A DNA stretch of 64,000 nucleotides from Plectrocnemia conspersa (lineage: Eukaryota > Arthropoda > Insecta > Trichoptera > Polycentropodidae), in contig VTFK01000118.1 in assembly GCA_009617715.1 (NCBI GenBank), positions 496,001-560,000 on the forward strand, given 5' to 3'. A program made the position numbers and the translations under genes. Positions within the stretch are counted from its first letter, which is position 1. Each line of letters opens with the position of its first letter. Shown here piece after piece: positions 10,933-23,599 of this stretch. The notes beneath the pieces were generated by a model. That model had not been told where the DNA came from. It ran no database searches and saw only the letters and a program-made list of their open reading frames with translations.

Positions 10933-12134
10933 TTTATAACCATTTTCTACTTCATAAGAATAAATTAAAAAGATAAAATAAGATTAAAAGTGAACAAACA
11001 TAAGATAAATTAAGGAAAAATTACAAATAAATTGAAGTAAAATTCAAAAATATAATAAATTAGTTATTTAAATAATTTAGATTTAAATTTTATCTAGGAA
11101 CTTAAAAAAGTTATGCCTCTAAACTCTAAAGCAATATGTGTTTAGGCATTTTATGTTTATGCTTGATTATAAGTTTGGTTTTGTCACAGTCACTAATTTT
11201 GGAGATTAGTGTTTTGGTTTTTATTTAATAAGCTTGTTATTACTAAAATTAATTTGTTAAATAAAAAACCATTCTACTCGAAGCTAAGACTAAACTTCGC
11301 GAATTTTATTCTTAAGCTCAACATTTAAAATTCTTAGAGCTATTTACAATGTTGGGACAAATACGTCAACTTTTTTTATTTGCAGTATTTGAAAAATCTA
11401 GAAAATATTTCAACATATAATGTATTCTCACTTTTTTTTTGACTTTTCAAATTCTCAGAAATCTTCACTAGAATTTTTAAATGCAGTGAAAATATAAAAA
11501 TTCGATTATCTTATTATTTTTTATATCCTACCTTTCATATTTATGCACGACACAATTATTAATTTATGCGGAAGTCACGCGAAATCTTACACTTTGTCTC
11601 ATATGCAGATACTTTAATTTTTCAAAATTTAGGAGTATATTTTTAGAAAAAATATACCTGCAATTAACAGATAATCTTGTAGATAAGAAGGTATAATACA
11701 TATTCATTATACGAGCCTCCTTCTAAGTGTATTTTTTTAGCATACATATATTTTTCCTAGACAAGCTTTCTAAATAATTATAAATTCAGTTTTTTTCATC
11801 CTTCACAGAATCCAATTACTACCCTTTCTGTATAGATTAGTAAGTGCAATCCAAAATCTCCTGTATGTAAATATACTTTTATCTAATCCTCTAGGCACAC
11901 TTTCCAAGACACTTATCAATATTTTCCTTGTCATATCTTCTTTCAGTAATCCATCGTAAGAAGAATTAAACAACAATGAAGTTGAATAGGAACAATGGTT
12001 GATACGTTCTAAAAAAATATCGACACTTGACAAAAGCGCATGGTAATCCTCTCCATTGTTTTTTTTAACACACTTTCAAGTGTTAAGGCGAATTTCTGCT
12101 AAATGTAAATTGTACAATTTAAATTATTTATATA
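10933..12134. other. AT-rich intergenic DNA
   Basis: A 76-codon frame on the minus strand (11803-12033) has no recognisable domain. Nothing else is supported. Confidence 0.5.
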
Positions 12135-12480
12135 TTGCATTGGGAAAAGTATCCAAATTCGTGTGTGGTCATCGACAAGTCTTATAAAACCGACAAATTA
12201 CCAAAGTGGGCCGTTTTTGAGCGTTGTCTAGCACAATGGCCTGTGCCGTTTCATTATACACCTGTCCAGGTATTTGACAGATTGGATGGCACCTATTTGA
12301 AAGAGCTTTTCAGCTTGTGGCCATTGTGCGTATTGACGACTGAATAATATAATATTTGTATATAGACGTTTGTGTTTTCTAGTAATAGATTAGACACGTT
12401 TTATTGTTTACAATGAGTGATGGTGACATTTGGCAAACCGAGAAAGAATCGAACTCTGACATGTATAGTGTGGGTTGAAA
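12135..12480 (+). other. Unassigned moderately GC segment with short open frames
   Basis: A 70-codon open frame (12135-12347) has unusually even composition for this neighbourhood. A separate 21-codon frame starts at the ATG near 12412 and begins MSDGDIWQTEKE before a stop. Neither matches a family I know. They could be transposon coding scraps or chance. No splice structure joins them convincingly. Confidence 0.25.
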
Positions 12481-13532
12481 AATATATGTGAATACGTTTG
12501 GCTTTCTAAAACTGGTGTTAGTAATAAATGTTTAGTAACATGTGATTTATTACTAAGGTATATTTTTGCATTCAATGTATAAAATTATAAATTTATATTG
12601 TAAAGATATACATGTTTTCATAAAATCTTTGATGTTCACAAATGGAACCCTGTTTATATTATACACGATAGATGAAAATATCTAAATTGAATAACTTTTG
12701 TATAATATTATTCTTATATTTCTAAAATAAATATATTCTTACAAATGTTTATTTAAGATAAATAAAACATGCCAGCTAATTATTTATTTGACTTCGCTTT
12801 CAACTTAAGTTTATATTATAGATGTATAATTTTGTGTGTCACTATCACTATATAGGCGAAAAAAGAAATGGCAAAAATCTCATATTGACTATATGTTTAT
12901 TATTTTTTAGCTTACTAAATAATTAGAATTAGTTAGAGTACTAATCGTTCTAACCATTACAAGAGAGTCAAGTATATTCTGTGCTCTTCAAAAAAGACAA
13001 TGAAACTGCTTTAACTCTTCAGTGATTGTTAAAAGGTTATTTATTTAGTTTTGTGTGTTGTGTATGCTTTGTCTCGACTATGCAAATGTCAACTTAGGGC
13101 TCTCCCTATTTCATTTATCTCTCGGATTTTGCTGCTTAGTGATTTTCAAAATGTTTTTGGGAAACATGCATTTGATCTCATATTTACCTTATATCCCATG
13201 GGAGAATCTGTTTTTTTCTCTTTGTAATTTGTCTCTTAGGTGACTCTTTTATTGTGGTTATTCTACTGCACCGCTAATTGAATTGAATTAAAATTACTCT
13301 GGGATTTGCGTTTAGTGCAATCCTAAAATTATGTGTAATCTTTTAAATTCGCTATCTAATTTACTACATCAGACTCTATAATTAACTAGTGGTCTAATTA
13401 TTTATTTATTTTGTTTTTAGTACTGAGCCTCTCCAACCCTAAAATTAAAAGTTTTATCTAGGCAAAATGCAGTAATGCATTCTACTAATGAATCAATAAA
13501 AGAGAGTTTCAAAAAATTTAATATTTATATAA
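12481..13532. other. AT-rich intergenic DNA
   Basis: A 62-codon frame at 13055-13243 is low-complexity and hydrophobic with no domain. No other feature is seen. Confidence 0.5.
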
Positions 13533-13643
13533 AAACGATTAATCAGACCCATGTTGACATATGCTTGCTCGGTGTGGAGTAACATCTGTAATAATATTTT
13601 TTTTTAAATCGCAAGTCATCCAAAATCAAGATATAAAAATAAT
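13533..13643 (+). pseudogene. Jockey-like non-LTR reverse transcriptase, C-side fragment
   Basis: In one frame the DNA reads KRLIRPMLTYACSVWSNIC. After a T-run frameshift it continues QVIQNQDIKII. These match the conserved block downstream of the reverse transcriptase core in Jockey-clade elements (LIRPxLTYxxxVW, then LQVxQNKxLR). Only about 37 codons survive; the catalytic domain and endonuclease are absent here. A related fragment lies at 22565-22658 on the other strand. Confidence 0.65.
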
Positions 13644-14409
13644 ATTATAAAATAAACCATTTTATATTTATCTTTAAAAACTACATAATAGGCTTAAAAA
13701 ATACAGATAATTAAAAAAGATTGATATTTTCATATCAAAAAATATTTTCATGAAAGATGATGATTTTCTAGACTTATTGTTCCAAAAGTAAAAAGATTTG
13801 CCACCCGTATTTTCAAAAATATTTTACCAACAATATAGTAAATAAATGAAAGTGAAGAAATAAATGGTACAAAAGGTTTTATATTATCGTCTTATTGATT
13901 TTTATAAATATTGATAGGCAGGCAACATAGTAAAGGATCAGCATATAAAGTATTTTAATAAGTTCCTGAATGAAACGAAGATAAAATTTAAAGCTTCTTA
14001 TTATTTGAAGCCCGAAATATGAATAAATAAACAGATGGATAATTGATCATAAATGATAGCAACTCAAGTCGAAGTTTGCCCAACTTGTTTATTATATTTC
14101 CCAAAAAAATATATGAAGACAACAAGTTAGTTCATTCAATTTTCAATAAATTAGATGAAGAATTCATCAATATCTTGACTTGAAATGCTTGGGGTAGTTG
14201 AGCGACCCCATCGGATGTCATTTTTCATTTCGAGGCACCGTGACATATGGGTTAAGGAAAATGTTCCGACTCTTGAATACTTGGATTTTTTAAAGATTCG
14301 CAAGGATGTATTAAAATTTAACTTAGCAATAAACTATTCAGCTTGATGAATGGACAACATTTTTTTGGTCTTTTCTTAATACTAATTTATAAAGAAAAAA
14401 ATAATAATG
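13644..14409. other. AT-rich intergenic DNA
   Basis: May include decayed remains of the neighbouring Jockey-like copy, but no motif is clear enough to claim. Confidence 0.4.
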
Positions 14410-14469
14410 TCAATACCGGTATTACCAGTAATACTGGTATTGAAAATCCCAGTAGTATTGCATTCCTAG
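14410..14469. repeat. hAT-like terminal fragment rich in ATACTGG repeats
   Basis: On the minus strand the block begins TAGGAATGCAATACTACTGG and continues with nested CAGTATTACTGGTA and ATACCGGTATT units. This resembles the ends of hAT elements that start TAGGGATGCAATACC. A related AATACCGGTATT cluster occurs at 35262-35330. No partner end or duplication was found. Confidence 0.4.
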
Positions 14470-14969
14470 TTACGTCTTAAATATAACGTGTAGCAAAATT
14501 TGTCATCTACATTTAGAGAGAATTGGCAGTTGATGGAAATTTGCTCATCGTTAATGTACACAATAAAGAGATGAGTTTTGAGCATGCTCTATTGTGATAC
14601 TCCAAATTATCCCTGGATATGAACAGTTACGGTGTATTATGTGTTTCTTATATACGCATATATAGTGCGATTGAGATAAAAATATACATTAATTCTTAAT
14701 AATTTGAATATGAGACCATCGTGCTATACCGTGTCGAACGCCTTTTCAATATATAATAGGAACACCCCCGTATATTTTTTTTTGGAATATGTTAAATATA
14801 AAGGTTCGTATTCTAAACATTGTTTGGATGCGACATTACCATTTTAATTGCTCTGTTAGAAACATATCTCATATATTTATTTACTCTTCTGTGACTTTTC
14901 CCTTACTATATACTATATCATATGCTAAGTAATAAGATTTATATGATTTCGCGAAAAAGTTACCAACAA
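14470..14969. other. AT-rich spacer
   Basis: No feature seen. Confidence 0.5.
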
Positions 14970-15310
14970 TAACACCTCCTCCTCTCCCGGGAGTGTGTAA
15001 CCGAGCTTTAAATTTATTTATGAAAGGAAAGAAAAAATCAGAAGTTCTGGTGTCAACGTCGTCGCAGGCAGCACATTATAAGCTGTCATATTTTGAAGGG
15101 AGGATCGGTATGAATAAAGGATCCGTGGCGCTGTCACTCCTTTCGGCCACCCCGGCGCGGAGCTGTCGTGTGGCTGTCACTGACAGATGTCTACCCTAAT
15201 GACAATCTTATAAACTCTGAATAAAACGAATGAGATAACCTTTTTTTGGGGTGAACGCGTAACCCCAGTGGTGGCAACTCAGACGTGCCTGCGTCGCGAC
15301 GTGCTGCGCC
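14970..15310. promoter_or_regulatory. Island with four CTGTCA/TGACAG sites, candidate enhancer
   Basis: The island contains CTGTCA at 15083-15088, 15131-15136 and 15174-15179 and TGACAG at 15181-15186. The last two form the perfect 13 bp palindrome CTGTCACTGACAG. Flanking DNA is GC-rich with CGGCCACCCCGGCG at about 15145-15158. The 68-codon open frame across the block (14993-15199) has no family resemblance. Four TALE-type cores in 104 bp, two as an inverted pair with 1 bp spacing, make this the best candidate for a Homothorax- or TGIF-responsive element. Confidence 0.5.
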
Positions 15311-16219
15311 TATTACACAATTTTACATTTTTGACACTAGTCCACTGGGTAATAAAGTAAGGTTGCCTCTTTGCATGGAAGTTACTTAATTACTTGTCTA
15401 GTAGAACGACTTTTCTTTTCTCTAAACGTCTAAACTAAAAACACGCTGAAATATTTAAGGGCGTAAAAGATACTAATAAAAATGTAACTGAGAATTATAA
15501 GCGGTTTCTCTAAGCACATTTTTTATTTTTTGCCGTTGAAAGTAAATATATGGTATCCTGAATCAAATTTTCATTGTTAAAATTAATAAATTTACATACT
15601 TATCATTAGGTATTTACATGCAATGTATGAAGTTATATTTACACTAGTGAAATTCAATTACATTTTCACCAGTATATACATATTTCTATTAGCGAAAATA
15701 TTATTTAACTGATAGGAGCTAGTGAAATTATATGCTACTCTAAAATCTATCTTTACTGTGATGTACGCCGAGCGTACATGTCTATAAATGATAATATCTC
15801 TACAAATAAATCGATTAAAATGTTTATTTTAGATATTCTAATTAGGTCATTTTAATAAAAAAAAAATAGGAAACTTTGAATATTATAATATAATAATAGG
15901 TAGTATTATTATAATGATTATTTCGTAATAATATTCTAATTTTCTCAATTTTGGACAAATAATTTTTCACATATTTTTTTTATATGTATACTGGGTGTAC
16001 ATCACAGGATCGCACGTTTTTTTTCCTTTATACCGTAAGAGGAGCATTTTTTTTATATATCCACACTTGTCAATATTCACAAATGTTCTTAATTTCATAA
16101 TTTTACACCGCGAAACCATGAAGAAAATATGTAACATAAAACCATTCTAAATGTATCTTAATTACATTCAGTATTAAACTAAATCACTATCGTTTAAAAA
16201 AAAGTTAATTTCGAACCGT
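15311..16219. other. AT-rich spacer
   Basis: A GTACGCCGAGCGTAC imperfect palindrome lies near 15763-15777. A CTGGGTGTACATCACAGGATC block at about 15992 could be a decayed transposon end, but I cannot place it. Confidence 0.4.
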
Positions 16220-16510
16220 CGAAAATTTGTATTTTGGGTTGCTTTATCAAGTTGAACAGGAAATTGCCACCTGTTCTACCACGCCTATCGACCCATTGGG
16301 ACTTTATCACTATTTTGGCGACGCCGCTTCTGATATGGGAATAACCCTATAAAGATTTATGGGACACATTTATTTACAGTACATCCTCAGCCATCCCACT
16401 ATCTCCTGTCCGAAGATTAAGCGACTCAGCGCGCTGTCACGACTTTTTGTACAAGTCCCCAATTCACGACGTGTCCGATTGCCTTCCGAGATAACCTTAC
16501 CAAAACACTC
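16220..16510. promoter_or_regulatory. GC-richer island, candidate enhancer
   Basis: Noncoding block with CTGTCA at 16434-16439 in the GCGCTGTCAC context, CTTTATCAC and TTTATGGG (Hox/Abd-B-like) motifs, and no ORF. Function inferred. Confidence 0.4.
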
Positions 16511-17039
16511 AATTTATTATACTTTAAAAACATAATAAAACATTTGCCAGGAAGCTAATTAATACGTACATATAATATTTAATATAGTAATATTAATCTA
16601 TAAATACTTTTTAGAAATTCAATTCATAATTTCAATTGACAATTTTAAGCTTCTAACGTACAAAAAACACATTTACGTTTACTTAGCAGGTAAATACTGA
16701 CCGCGTGCTAATCTTTTGTTGGACATGAAAAAACATCAATTTACCTCAAGATGCTCTACAAAAAATTGTATATTTCACTCGCCATTAATTGTTAATGGAA
16801 ATTGGTGAAAATATTTTAAAGGCTAAGTTAAGAATGACATGGTTAGTAGAAGTCTGAATAATATTTTACAGTTCGTGAGTTGTTGATTGGTTATTTTTGT
16901 AATACAATCTCTGATTTTATGCACTTTTCTGTTTTATTATACTTTATTTATAACATATATAGTATATGTATCTATACTATTTTATATCTCCTGTTTATTT
17001 TTTATGTATTTTTATTATGTTATTATAGTAGTATATAAT
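16511..17039. other. AT-rich spacer
   Basis: No feature seen. Confidence 0.5.
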
Positions 17040-17495
17040 AGATTCTGGCATCATTAATCCACCATTGTCTTGCCCGTCACTTGCCCGACACAATAAGTCA
17101 TGATTATGTTAAATTACACCACCCTCCCCCCCCCTCAGAAATCCGGGGTCGATTGTGGCGCCGGTACGGACCACCGCCGCGAAAAGGTTGGCGATTGCTG
17201 TCTCACACCCAGGGATCCGCAATGAATGGCGCATAATAGACAAACTGACAATGTCATCCATCATCTCGATGTGATAAATCATCGCCTCCCCCTCGCTGAT
17301 GGGCAGCTGTCCTTGGCTGACACATCCGTGGGCTTTTCAACGACCGAAGCCTTTCACGCCGAAGATCCTTGGATGAGCCGATGCCATCGCGGGGATTATC
17401 CGCGACACGCCAAGATTAAACCAGGGTCTTATCGGATGATTCGGAACCTTCTTTACGCCTATTAACCCGGGATGGAGGGTGATTACCGATAAAAA
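17040..17495. promoter_or_regulatory. GC-rich island with TAATCC/GGATTA sites, candidate enhancer
   Basis: The block includes ATTAATCCACC near 17053, GGGGATTATCC near 17392 and AAGATTAAACC near 17412. These are K50-homeodomain-like cores of the kind used by Orthodenticle, which in flies acts in the ocellar region where noc also acts. TGACAA and TGACAC variants appear, but no exact TGACAG. A 79-codon open frame (17226-17465) has no domain. Function inferred. Confidence 0.4.
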
Positions 17496-18020
17496 AAGAC
17501 ATCAGATTTTACACAGGTAGAAAAAAATGATATTGATGTGTATTTAAAATAAATGATAGTAATCAAATGTTGCATTCAAACTAAATATTTAATTTCAATT
17601 CAAATGACTTGATAGCTAGTTTTTGTTCAACTAATGAATAGGTATAAAAAATTAATATTGTTTTGTTTGCTACGTTATAGTAGGTAGGTATGCTAATGCT
17701 AATTTATAATACTGACGCTAATGAGGGACATAAATAATTAACTTAGAAAATTAGAACATTTATCTTAAGCTGTCAAGAAGCATCATTAATAATATACATA
17801 CATACATACACAGCATATTATAAAATGTCATAGAATAGAATCATCAAGTATCTAATAATATTCAATTGGGAATTTGAATATGAATATATTTACCTTAGTT
17901 TGGATGTACATATATGTAAAAAATAATGCTACACACTGAATTCAGTTGTATAGTTATTTTTGTATAGTTTTTTTTTTGTAAAAAAATTCTATGATAAAAT
18001 GTTTATAAAAGTATGATACG
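17496..18020. other. AT-rich spacer
   Basis: An ATACATACATACATACAC microsatellite lies near 17793. Nothing else is seen. Confidence 0.5.
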
Positions 18021-18365
18021 TATACCATATTTGCGTTACCACAGTCAGTTCAAGGGCTATACATTTCATAATTGAGAAAGAATGGAATGTTTGTGTTTAC
18101 ACCTCTATTATTAGCTCTAAAGCACACGACGCGGATATACTTATCATTACTCCTGTTTATATTTTGTACAAATTTATAGAAATCAAAATCATTACTATAT
18201 TTTTTTATATTTATCAATCAATCGAAGTAATGATAAGTATATCTAACGTATATCCGTATCGTGTACTTTAGAGGTGTAAACCAAAGGGCGTAAATCCAAA
18301 ATTGCCATCTCTTTCTCAATTATAAATAATGATGAAATGGATAGCTCTTATAGATAGAGTATAGT
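18021..18365. mobile_element. Palindromic MITE, full copy
   Basis: The left half (18021-18155) returns as reverse complement in the right half (about 18215-18365). Shared blocks include ATAATTGAGAAAGA, GTTTACACCTCT and ATACTTATCATTACT. The centre is AT-rich. A partial relative without the right half lies at 27024-27198. No clear target duplication. Superfamily unknown. Confidence 0.65.
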
Positions 18366-20639
18366 AGCAATTGTATTCATTTAAAGTGGAGTTTTAGTCT
18401 GTAAAAAATAATTACTGATTTTAGCAATAAGAATGATAAAAAATTCTGATTAGCAACCGCTACAAAAAAATTAAATATTATTTCACAAATTTCACTATCA
18501 TAGCTGTATTTACTTTTATAATATAATTTTCATGGCTATTAGTGATGCGTATTTTTTAAAATGTATAGTTTTTTTGTCAAGCCTTTGAATACTGAGTTAA
18601 TTTATACACATTTGTTAATTTATTATTATACACCTGGGAGTCAATTAATTTTACGTATTTTTTCATAATTATTTCTGTTGTTATATATTTATTATTATTT
18701 TATTTATAGTAAAAAATAGAAAAAAAACAGTGATTCGTAACGTTTTATTGCTTTGATTTATTTGACTACTTTTTTGTATTATTGTGTTTTAATATTTTAT
18801 TTTTAACACTTTTCTTTTATAAAATCTCGGTAATTTATTTTACATATTTATTAAATATTTATCGACTATTGTGAAATTTTTTTATATCAATTCAGAAGCT
18901 CTCAATATTTTTTATAAAATTAATATAAACTATATTCTGTTATGTTAATTTATTTCGTATTCTTGAATTACTTGATATTATTAAATCAAAAAAAAAAATG
19001 TTTTTTATTTATTATTTATTCTGTTATATGTAATATATATATCAGGGTACCTCAAAACAGTGAAAGAGCGACCACCGTACATGTACGGCGATACCGCTCG
19101 AAGGGTAAATAAGTTTATTTAATTAAAAAATAATACTTTAAATTTTAATGAAGATTAATTCTTAGCTTAATATGTAATACAGTGTTACGATTAAAACGAA
19201 TAAAATCAAAACATAATATATGCTAGCAAAATACTAACTATAGCAAAAAACTCGAGACAATCCTCACGTTATACAGAAAATCTTAACAAGATCATACTCC
19301 ACTACGATATTAAAATATATTATATATACCTATATACGTACATATATGTATGTATTTTTCAAACAAAGTTCTTTACTAAATATTTATATATGACCTATAT
19401 TTATTTTTTACCTCGGGAAAAATATTGTTTGTTAAACATGACAAACAAAAATATATATGTATTTACTAGTATATTAGTACAGCGATTTAAAAAACTACGA
19501 TTTGCTTCGTTGCGTTTATGTTTACATAAAATAGTATGTAACTACATAAATCCCATAACTCCTACTTCTGGGATTGTAAAATCATACCAAATTACCATTT
19601 ACCACAGCGAAACCCCATGGGCTTTTAAAAATATTTTCATATCATTGCTTCTTGTTATATAGAAAACAAATCGAAGATCATGGATTAGTAAATATATTTA
19701 TTAATCCATTGCCGAAATTTTCAGCTGAAATCTAACATAAACCAAAACTTAATTATGTACAATATAATGAGTCTTTACCATGATATTAGAGCTAATATTA
19801 CAAAGAAAAATAAGTCAAAAAATGATAGATCGGTTATATTTACATATCCCAACAAGAAAAGCCTTTGTCAGGTTTCAGAATATCTAAAGATATGCTTCTA
19901 CCTGGTGAAGTGCTTTGGAATTTTGGGAAGACTAGTTTTGTTATCATTTTATTTAAAAGGTAGAAAAATATCGAGCGAATAATAATCCAAAATTTAATAT
20001 ATTACTGATAGTTGATAATGGATCAGGTCATCTACCATGTGATTATAATAAAAACATAAAAATACTGTTTCTTCCTTCGAATTCAACCACCATTATTTAA
20101 CCAATGGATCAAAGTGTAATACATACATTTAATTCATACAAAAACTGTTACTTACGGAACACATTTAGTGTGAGTTTAAAATCTTAGAGTAAATATAATA
20201 TTTCCTAATATAAAGCAAACTTGTTAAATCCGTAAAATTTAACTAAAAGTATTTAGAACTTCTGTAAAAAAGGATATTCTTTTAATTTTCAAATATATAC
20301 ATTTTTTTCGTGACAAGAGTTTTGTTAAATAGTGGTATGAAAATAAAAGGATGTTTTTAAATTTATTTATTACTTATTCTTCTAAAGAAATAATATTTTT
20401 TTAGTAATATTATTATTAATTTCTAAATGCTTTATTTTTATATATTTTTAACATCACTATATTATGTCAGTATAACGAATTATGATGGAAAAAGCCAGCT
20501 TATATTTATTCCGCATATTACCGGGAAATTTGCTCGAGGAGTAATTAACAAACGACGACGTATTCTTCAAAGACTAAATAATTCACACACCGCGAATACC
20601 TCGAGTATAACAAATTTATTTATCTTATAAATTAGCCGC
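18366..20639. other. AT-rich intergenic DNA
   Basis: Contains the perfect palindrome CCGTACATGTACGG at 19075-19088, inside a longer imperfect inverted repeat between GAGCG and CGCTC. Short open frames at 19390-19662, 19755-19982 and 20427-20630 are AT-biased and match nothing. Confidence 0.5.
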
Positions 20640-20960
20640 GATTGTTAAATGCGTGAAGCCACCCAGTGTCGGTCGGCTTTGGTCCTGTGATGTGTTTTTT
20701 CTTTGTTTGCTACTCTTTGAAACGAAACATCCTTGGAAATGTTTGCACTGCGCTTTTAGCGTTGCAATTTAGGACAATGCACATTGTTTTATGGTTGTGT
20801 CGTAAAGTCCTTTTCGTCCACTTTGTGTGGACCTTGATATGCATATCACGTCACAAGTCAAAATATTGTTATCCCTTTTTCGCTATAATTGAAAATTTTC
20901 CGCCTAGCATGCTTTACAAGCGACATTTATGACTACAGTACAGTGTACATAGATGTCATG
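20640..20960. promoter_or_regulatory. Moderate-GC island, possible enhancer
   Basis: Noncoding block with TTTATGACTACAG and ATATGCATATCACGTCAC motifs. An 88-codon frame (20666-20932) is hydrophobic by composition and unrecognised. Regulatory role inferred. Confidence 0.3.
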
Positions 20961-22564
20961 GACTGCTTTGAAGATGCATTCTTTGAACATGCTCTGGAAG
21001 AAAGTTATTTGAAGATCATTTTGAACAGACGTATGTGTGTATAAAAAGCATGTATAAAATTAAAATTAAAACCAAACAACTTTCTTGTCGTTTTCACTGA
21101 ACTGAGGATCATGATTTGTATGAAAATCTACCATATCTGACATTTTTAATTTCTGCGGAATGGATTTATTAAATCTTTCATCTTGCAATAAATTTTCTTA
21201 ACCTTCATTGCAGATTAGTTTATTAATACTCACCATGAATTTAATTCTTAGATGAAATTATGTATTAACCACAGCAAAATTAAAATATTTTGTTTTTGTT
21301 TGTGCTGTTTTTCTAACTTATACTGACTCTTCAAGTGTTGTATATGTATTGACTTTCGTATCGATAACAGTGGATAATTATATTTTCCGCCGTTATTCCA
21401 AATACACAACTTATATATAGTCAGAAAAAAACATTACAAACAATTTTTAATTTTAATTTTAGAGCTGCTGAAACGTAATTTCATCTGAGAATTAAAATCA
21501 TGGTGAGTAAAAATATACTTAAAATAAAAGCTTGTTTATATTTCGGGTTGTATTCTCTAACTATAAATCACTATATCTTATTTATTATAATTTTTATCAG
21601 TAATTAAAAACTCACAAAAAAATTATTTGCATGATGGTAGTTCTTCCCAAAAGTCATCAGTAATAAAATTAATATTAAATTTATGAACTTTAATTTTTAC
21701 GTTCTGCAATTTTTATTTTCTTACATATTTTTAATATTTCATGGGTGTTTTTAACAATGAAAATTTTTAATTATTAAACTTTAAGTAAAGTATTGCAGCC
21801 GTCATCTTAATAAAAAAATATATTATAAAATATTTTTTAGCCATACCAATATGAATTAAAGTTTTACTAATTTCAATTTTATTGTATGTTTAATCATCGG
21901 AATCATAAAATTCCACCTCATTCAGTCATCTAGAAGTGGATTTAATTTAGTGTTACATTTAATTGATATATTTACTTTTCATTCTTTCTAGAAATATTAT
22001 ATTAATTACTTTTAAGTTTATGGTAAAACAACGTCAAATTACGAATTCAAACTGAGAATTTGCAATATTTGCAATATTTTGAATGCATTATTATTTGTCA
22101 TCATTAGCATTTTATAAACATTTTTGTCCGATTTTATACATAATATTTCAAGGTACTTTTTAAAACTTAATCTAAATTTATTTAAATAATTTTTAATTTT
22201 TATTTTTTTCCATAACAATACTACACATAACATTTCCACAATAATACACATAACAACAACAATGATTATAATACAATTTAAGAAAAAAATAGATAAAACA
22301 TAGTGCTAATTCGATAACATTGACATGTATTTTCAGCCTCCAAAGTCTAGACCTAGAGCAATGTATGCTTCGGCATTTTGTGCTAATATTTGAAGCTAGT
22401 TTTTATCGTAATCATAAGATAAGTGGGTCAGTCTGGTTATAAAAAATATTTTTATAGTATTTTTTTTGTATAAAAATATCAATGTTCTTTAATTGTTTTT
22501 ATGTGTAAGCTATAATAAAGTTGGTTAGGATAAGTATAAAAAGTGTATAATATTTTATTTTTAA
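20961..22564. other. AT-rich intergenic DNA
   Basis: No gene or repeat is recognised. A 70-codon minus-strand frame (22039-22251) is lysine/asparagine-rich noise. Confidence 0.5.
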
Positions 22565-22658
22565 AGCTTTATTTTAGAAGACTTGCAATTTATAAAAAAA
22601 TAGCAACACATATGTTACTCCACACCAAGCAAGCATATTTTAAAATCGGTCCGATAAT
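22565..22658 (-). pseudogene. Jockey-like non-LTR fragment, second copy
   Basis: The minus strand reads IIGPILKYACLVWSNIC, then a T-run with a break, then LQVF, a stop and NKAL. This is the same short window of the Jockey-type protein kept at 13533-13643, with the same internal T-run. No reverse transcriptase catalytic motif remains. Confidence 0.6.
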
Positions 22659-23599
22659 TTATTTGTATATTTTTTTATAGTAAGCCCAATATTAAACGGT
22701 CTCGGTTTGTATATACAAAATAAACATATATTTCTTGATATGCGCAGTATATAGGTTCTATGGAACATAACATAAATCGATTTAAGATAGCTTCCATAAA
22801 ATAAAACCCCACGTAAATCGAGCCTTAAACTTTATATAAAATGGGGAGATAAATTCCAAGCAATCGCGTAAAATGAGTTCATATTATATTTAAAAAATCG
22901 ATTTTTTAATTATGTAGTATTTAAAAATACATTTAACATAAATACATCATAAACTAAATAATTTCTGCTTCTTTATAATAAAACTAGTTTGTCTTGAAAT
23001 GTTTCGAAATAACTACTACTACCATCAGATTCATATACTAAGAAGATATTCTGGATTTGTTATTATTATAATCTGTGAATAGTTCTTGAGTTTTTTAAAA
23101 CTTGATAATTTTTGAGTTCAAATTCTTTTGAAGTCTTGCTTAATTTTGCGATGCATTTATATTTGGATCGATATTTACTTTACTTTCTAAGTTGTTGGCC
23201 AATTGTTGGATATAAACAAATCACATCGATGTTTTATTAACTCTTTGGCTGCTATGTATGGTGTTTCTTTTTAGTGTAAAATAGTTTTTAAAAATAACTA
23301 GAGGTGATCTGAATTATTTTTCTCGACCGCGTAAAGCAATAGATATGTGTTAGCAATATTACGAAATAAGACTTAAATTTATAATACAATCTCGAATCTC
23401 AGTGATTTTTACAAATATTTTTTAATAGAGATATGTTTTTAAAATATTAGTTAAAGATAAAGCAATTTAGAAGATTAGTATTATAGTTAAGTAAATTTTT
23501 GAGTAAGATGAATTTTCCAAGTAATTTAAAATGCAATTCGGATTATCTCATGAATTTCAGCAAAAAACCTCTTTGTATATACATAAACAATAGATAAAA
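22659..23599. other. AT-rich spacer
   Basis: No feature seen. Confidence 0.5.

Noticed and set aside
17780..17815. CRISPR-like or structured repeat
   Set aside because: It is a simple ATAC microsatellite; the same holds for the TGTA run at 37303-37322.
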